Assembly (NCBI GenBank): GCA_964368605.1
Contig: CAYJBP010000042.1
Location: forward strand, 1 to 17,738
Length of the DNA: 17,738 nt
Direction: 5' to 3'
Source: CAYJBP01 sp964368605
Lineage (GTDB): Bacteria > Bacillota > Dehalobacteriia > UBA4068
Positions within the stretch are counted from its first letter, which is position 1; each line of letters begins with the position of its first letter. Position numbers and translations under genes: made by a program. Below are positions 14,721 through 17,738 of this stretch, piece by piece. Under the pieces are notes generated by a model. The model made no database searches. It was given only the letters and a program-made list of their open reading frames with translations, and was not told the DNA's origin.

Positions 14721-15617
14721 TTATTCCTGTAAATCCCAGTCTTTTAATAGGCGCTCATTATTGCGCCAATCGCGCTTGGTTTTTACCCTTAATTCCAAAT
14801 AAACCGGGCAGCCCAAAATATGCTCCATTTCGCGCCGTGATTTAGAGCCGATTTTTTGCAAAACCGCTCCTTTTTGACCGATAACTATCCCTTTTTGCGA
14901 CTCCCTTTCTACATAGATATTGGCTTCGATATAAAGCAAGCCGCTTGCTCGTTCCTCCATGGCGGCAATATTTACAGCGATGGAATGGGGCACTTCTTGC
15001 TCGGTAATATGCAGCACTTGCTCTCGAATAAGCTCGCTTAGCAGCAATTGCTCGGGCTGATCGCTAATCATATCATCGGGATAATATTGTGGTCCTTGCG
15101 GCAAATATTCGGCCAACAGTTTGGTTAAGATAGCGCAATTATCGCCTTTAGCTGCCGAAAGAGGAACAACTTCGGCCGGATTTAATTTTTGGGCATAAAA
15201 AGCAATTTGCGGCAGGATTTGCTCTTTAGTTAAAAGGTCGATTTTGTTGAGGATTAGAAAAAACGGCTTATCAAGTTTGGCCAAATTATCGATAATATAT
15301 TGCGCCCCTTTGCCAAATTCCTCGGTAATATCAACTAGGTATAAAATTAAGTCCGCACCGTCTAAGCCATCATTAACGGCAGTCATCATCCTTTGGTTTA
15401 GCTTGTGTTTTGGTTTATGGATGCCGGGGGTATCGATAAAAATAGCCTGCATTTCGTCGGTGGTTAAAATACCCCTAATTTGATTACGGGTTGTTTGCGG
15501 CTTATCCGAAACTATGGCCACTTTTTGCCCCAGTAAATGATTAAGCAAGGTAGATTTGCCGGCATTAGGGCGGCCAATTATGGCCACAAAGCCACTTTTA
15601 TAATTTTGATTTTCCAT
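14721..15617 (-). CDS. era: GTPase Era
   Basis: An essential GTPase that binds the 3' end of 16S rRNA and assists 30S subunit maturation. The 298-residue product shows G1 GRPNAGKS (15–22), the effector region QTTRNQIRGI, G3 DTPG (62–65), G4 NKID (124–127) and G5 SAA (154–156). A C-terminal KH domain with GQKGAVLQKIGSKSR follows, ending in the WRNNERLLKDW tail. Length is standard. It starts one base after the stop of the DUF3048 gene, with GGAAG upstream. Together with ybeY in the same operon, this links two 16S rRNA maturation factors. Confidence 0.98.
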   Translation of the reverse strand: MENQNYKSGFVAIIGRPNAGKSTLLNHLLGQKVAIVSDKPQTTRNQIRGILTTDEMQAIFIDTPGIHKPKHKLNQRMMTAVNDGLDGADLILYLVDITEEFGKGAQYIIDNLAKLDKPFFLILNKIDLLTKEQILPQIAFYAQKLNPAEVVPLSAAKGDNCAILTKLLAEYLPQGPQYYPDDMISDQPEQLLLSELIREQVLHITEQEVPHSIAVNIAAMEERASGLLYIEANIYVERESQKGIVIGQKGAVLQKIGSKSRREMEHILGCPVYLELRVKTKRDWRNNERLLKDWDLQE

Positions 15618-15618
15618 A

Positions 15619-16728
15619 TTATTCTTCCGTTTCTGTATTTTGATTTTCGGCGGCTAATTCGGCTTCTAGCTGGGCCGTAGTTGTATAGCTTATTTCTACC
15701 GGGGCATCGGTTACTTGAATCCAGGTTTGGCCGCTATTTAATTGCCAAGGATTACCCGCAGCATCATAAAAATAAGTGGCCTCGTCTAAGGAAGCACATT
15801 CCCAGCTACCCACCTGCATTAAACCGCGGCTAAAAAATAAAGCCTCGCCGCTGCCTACCATATCGATGCCTAAGCGGCCTACATTGTCCAAGGTGCGTGA
15901 ATTTACCTTTTGCACGATAATATTGGCTGCCTGAATTTGCCGATTATTATTGGCATCAATATGCGGCTCTTCGTCGATAGTTCTTGCATAAAGTTGCGTA
16001 GTTTGATTATAAACATACAAGTTATCATTATAGGGATAAGTAATGCTGATAATTTCGGCCGCCTCGGCTGTTTCCGGCGGCTGCCAATCGCTTGCGGCAA
16101 AGGTAAAGGCCGGTACGGTTTGGCCGCTTTGATATTCCCGATCATCCAAATAACGGTATAATTCCGGCGAAGAAGTATATAGATTATGGGGCATATAACG
16201 CTGGTTATCACGCCAAAAATAGCTGCTATAAGCCATTTCATTAATCGAGTTTACCGTGCCACGGCTTAAATAACTTAGGGCATCTTCGCTGCCGCCGCAA
16301 TGCACAAAAACCCCTTGCCAACCACGGGCAATATCAACCATATAAGGGCGTGCGCTACGCACCGGGCCAATTTTTTCGGGCAAAGCCTGATAGTATAAGC
16401 CCAAAAGACGGCTAATGCCACCCTCGGCAGGCACTTCGTACATAATATCGGCCTCGCTAATCCCCGATTGCGGACGGGCATCTTCAAAATTATCGATGCT
16501 TACCACAAAAACCCTCTGCTCTAAGCTTGCTTGCTCGGCCAAAGGCAAATTAGTAAGCGGATTACGGGGCAGATCGGCAGCCTCTTCCAGCAAGGTAAAG
16601 GGCTTGGCTTCTATTTGAGGCTCGGGTTGAGCAATTGGCTCTTCTGCGGGCTGCTCATCCTGACCGCAAGCGGTAAAAAGCAAGCTAAGCACCGTGATAG
16701 CCGTTAAGCTAAGCATTAATTTCTTCAT
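15619..16728 (-). CDS. DUF3048 (YerB-like) lipoprotein
   Basis: A 369-residue predicted lipoprotein. A short MKK start, a hydrophobic stretch and a lipobox-like LLFTAC put the lipidated Cys at position 21, so the mature protein would be membrane-tethered outside the cell. An acidic Pro/Glu/Gln linker (about 22–45) precedes the two-part DUF3048 domain. The N-terminal part includes VFVVSIDNFEDARPQSGISEADIMYE and GPVRSARPY, and the C-terminal part includes NSGQTWIQV near residue 340. Function is unknown in the family. B. subtilis YerB is the named homologue. The ATG at 16728 has AAGGAGG six nucleotides upstream. Its start overlaps the 3' end of ybeY by 20 nt. It occupies the slot where dgkA and cdd often sit between ybeY and era. 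Confidence 0.92.
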   Translation of the reverse strand: MKKLMLSLTAITVLSLLFTACGQDEQPAEEPIAQPEPQIEAKPFTLLEEAADLPRNPLTNLPLAEQASLEQRVFVVSIDNFEDARPQSGISEADIMYEVPAEGGISRLLGLYYQALPEKIGPVRSARPYMVDIARGWQGVFVHCGGSEDALSYLSRGTVNSINEMAYSSYFWRDNQRYMPHNLYTSSPELYRYLDDREYQSGQTVPAFTFAASDWQPPETAEAAEIISITYPYNDNLYVYNQTTQLYARTIDEEPHIDANNNRQIQAANIIVQKVNSRTLDNVGRLGIDMVGSGEALFFSRGLMQVGSWECASLDEATYFYDAAGNPWQLNSGQTWIQVTDAPVEISYTTTAQLEAELAAENQNTETEE

Positions 16729-17212
16729 CAAAATCCTCCTTGAGCTCGGCCTTAAGGGCAGCCATTATTTGCTCCTGTAAGCCAAACATTTGCTGCTCGT
16801 CCTCGGCCGATAATTCATGGTCATAACCCAGTAAATGCAGTAGGCCATGAATGAATAAAAATACAGCTTCGCGCTTAATACTATGCCCCAATTCCGCTGC
16901 CTGATTTTGGGCATAATCCCAGCAAATGATGATATCGCCCAAAGGCAAAATCCCGTCCGGCGGCACAAGCGGCTGCTCGTCGGCCTGCCAAAGCGGAAAG
17001 GATAATACATCGGTTGGCTTGTCCAAATTACGATATTCTAAATTAAGCGCCTGCATATCGGCTAAATCATTGATTAGCAAGCTAATTTCTACTGCTTTGG
17101 GCAGGCTAAAATCGGCCGCCTGCTCAATGGTAATTTTCGCGGCCTTCTGCCATAGTTTGCGCAGCCCCTGTGGTAGGGGTTGGCTTTTTTGAATTGTTAG
17201 GTAAACTCGCAT
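16709..17212 (-). CDS. ybeY: Endoribonuclease YbeY
   Basis: A zinc-dependent endoribonuclease needed for 16S rRNA 3'-end maturation and ribosome quality control. The 167-residue product has the family core ISLLINDLADMQALNLEYRNLDKPTDVLSFP and the zinc motif HGLLHLLGYDH (His122, His126, His132). The start at 17212 is supported by GAGGTGGAG about 10 nt upstream and by the usual N-terminal length before the core. This places the first 89 nt inside the 3' end of pgpH, an unusually long overlap. It also overlaps the downstream lipoprotein gene start by 20 nt, so the run is tightly coupled. Confidence 0.97.
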   Translation of the reverse strand: MRVYLTIQKSQPLPQGLRKLWQKAAKITIEQAADFSLPKAVEISLLINDLADMQALNLEYRNLDKPTDVLSFPLWQADEQPLVPPDGILPLGDIIICWDYAQNQAAELGHSIKREAVFLFIHGLLHLLGYDHELSAEDEQQMFGLQEQIMAALKAELKEDFDEEINA

Positions 17213-17738
17213 TAATTCTATTCTCCACCTCTAAAGCTACTTTGTCCGGGTAAATGATGCGGCTATGGTTCATGCCCGATAATACCATTAAAAAGGCCTG
17301 TTCAATCTCGTACAAATCCCTAAAAGTAAGGGGGCATTCCTGCAATTGCAAATCATCAACCTTACTTTTGATAACCTTTTGCACCATGCCTTCTACCTGC
17401 CCTTTTTCCGGCGATTTAATGGCCTGAACCGCTGCTTGTACACTATCGGCCAGCATTAAAATAGCGGCCTCTTTAGTTTGCGGCTTTTGATAAGGATAAT
17501 GATAATCTTCTTTATGGATAATATCTTTATCATAGGCCTCGTCCAGGGCTTTTTGATAAAACATGCCCAAAAAGCCGCTGCCATGATGCTGCTCGACCAC
17601 GCTAATTACTTCCTCGGGGAATTTAGCCTCGCGCAGCATATGCACACCCTCTCTGATATGGGAAGTAATAATCATTACACTTAAAGTTGGCTGTAATTTA
17701 TTGTGGGGGTTTTCGCCACCGGCCTGGTTTTCGATGAA
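17124..17738 (-). CDS. pgpH: PgpH-type c-di-AMP phosphodiesterase (7TM-HD), C-terminal part, 5' end outside window
   Basis: Only the last 204 residues are visible and the frame runs off the right edge. They begin FIENQAGGENPHNKLQPTLS, the conserved NPHxKLxPxxS segment in the HD domain of 7TM-HD proteins. They continue through HIREGVHM, VVEQHHGSGFL and a late HD-domain segment with MLADSVQAAVQ. In the family the HD domain is cytoplasmic and hydrolyses c-di-AMP to pApA, with an extracellular 7TMR-HDED domain upstream that is not in view. The last 30 or so residues (from INASLPNN) form a low-complexity tail that overlaps the start of ybeY. The gene order pgpH–ybeY–…–era–recO matches Bacillota. 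Confidence 0.93.
   Translation of the reverse strand, partial: FIENQAGGENPHNKLQPTLSVMIITSHIREGVHMLREAKFPEEVISVVEQHHGSGFLGMFYQKALDEAYDKDIIHKEDYHYPYQKPQTKEAAILMLADSVQAAVQAIKSPEKGQVEGMVQKVIKSKVDDLQLQECPLTFRDLYEIEQAFLMVLSGMNHSRIIYPDKVALEVENRINASLPNNSKKPTPTTGAAQTMAEGRENYH

Overview
The window looks like chromosomal DNA from a member of the Bacillota, most likely a Clostridia-type gut or anaerobic lineage. The evidence is the pgpH–ybeY–era–recO housekeeping order, strong AGGAGG-type ribosome binding sites, sigma-A-like promoters, hairpin-plus-T-run terminators, a Bacillota-type HisRS with four cysteine pairs, and a YerB-like DUF3048 lipoprotein. Base composition is moderate in the housekeeping genes and visibly more AT-rich around 7.5–8.4 kb. 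No rRNA, tRNA, insertion sequence or CRISPR array was found.

Layout. 1–408 is a non-coding leader with several small repeats and a strong promoter. 409–4761 is a purA–hisS–aspS operon ending in a perfect 20-bp bidirectional terminator. 4849–7513 (minus) is a two-gene operon of a fumarate-reductase-like FAD flavoprotein and an MFS transporter. It diverges from an HxlR-type regulator (7867–8196), whose continuation is a frameshifted TetR-type ligand-binding domain (8196–8675). A perfect 14-bp dyad sits between the two divergent promoters. 8672–10639 (minus) encodes an unusual membrane protein joining a DUF3810 zinc-metalloprotease-like domain to an S11 D-Ala-D-Ala carboxypeptidase-like domain. 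10767–11393 (minus) is a stand-alone PduL phosphotransacylase. It diverges from ung–rlmH (11640–12809). 12971–13801 (minus) is a cysteine/proline-rich protein with a (CPPPP)6 array. 13954–17738 (minus) is a housekeeping operon in the order pgpH (partial), ybeY, DUF3048 lipoprotein, era, recO.

How the genes fit together. The flavoprotein, MFS transporter and regulator form a plausible self-contained unit in which a small organic substrate is imported and reduced or oxidised under control of a chimeric regulator. That regulator now appears broken by a single-base slip in a T run. The remaining genes cover nucleotide synthesis, tRNA charging, uracil repair, ribosome maturation (RlmH, YbeY, Era), recombination (RecO), c-di-AMP turnover (PgpH) and cell-wall trimming.

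The most interesting items are the HxlR/TetR chimera with its operator-like dyad, the DUF3810–S11 fusion, and the Cys/Pro-rich repeat protein with a TTG start and a possible mother-cell-type promoter. I see no clear evidence of a wholly new multi-gene defence or mobile system here.
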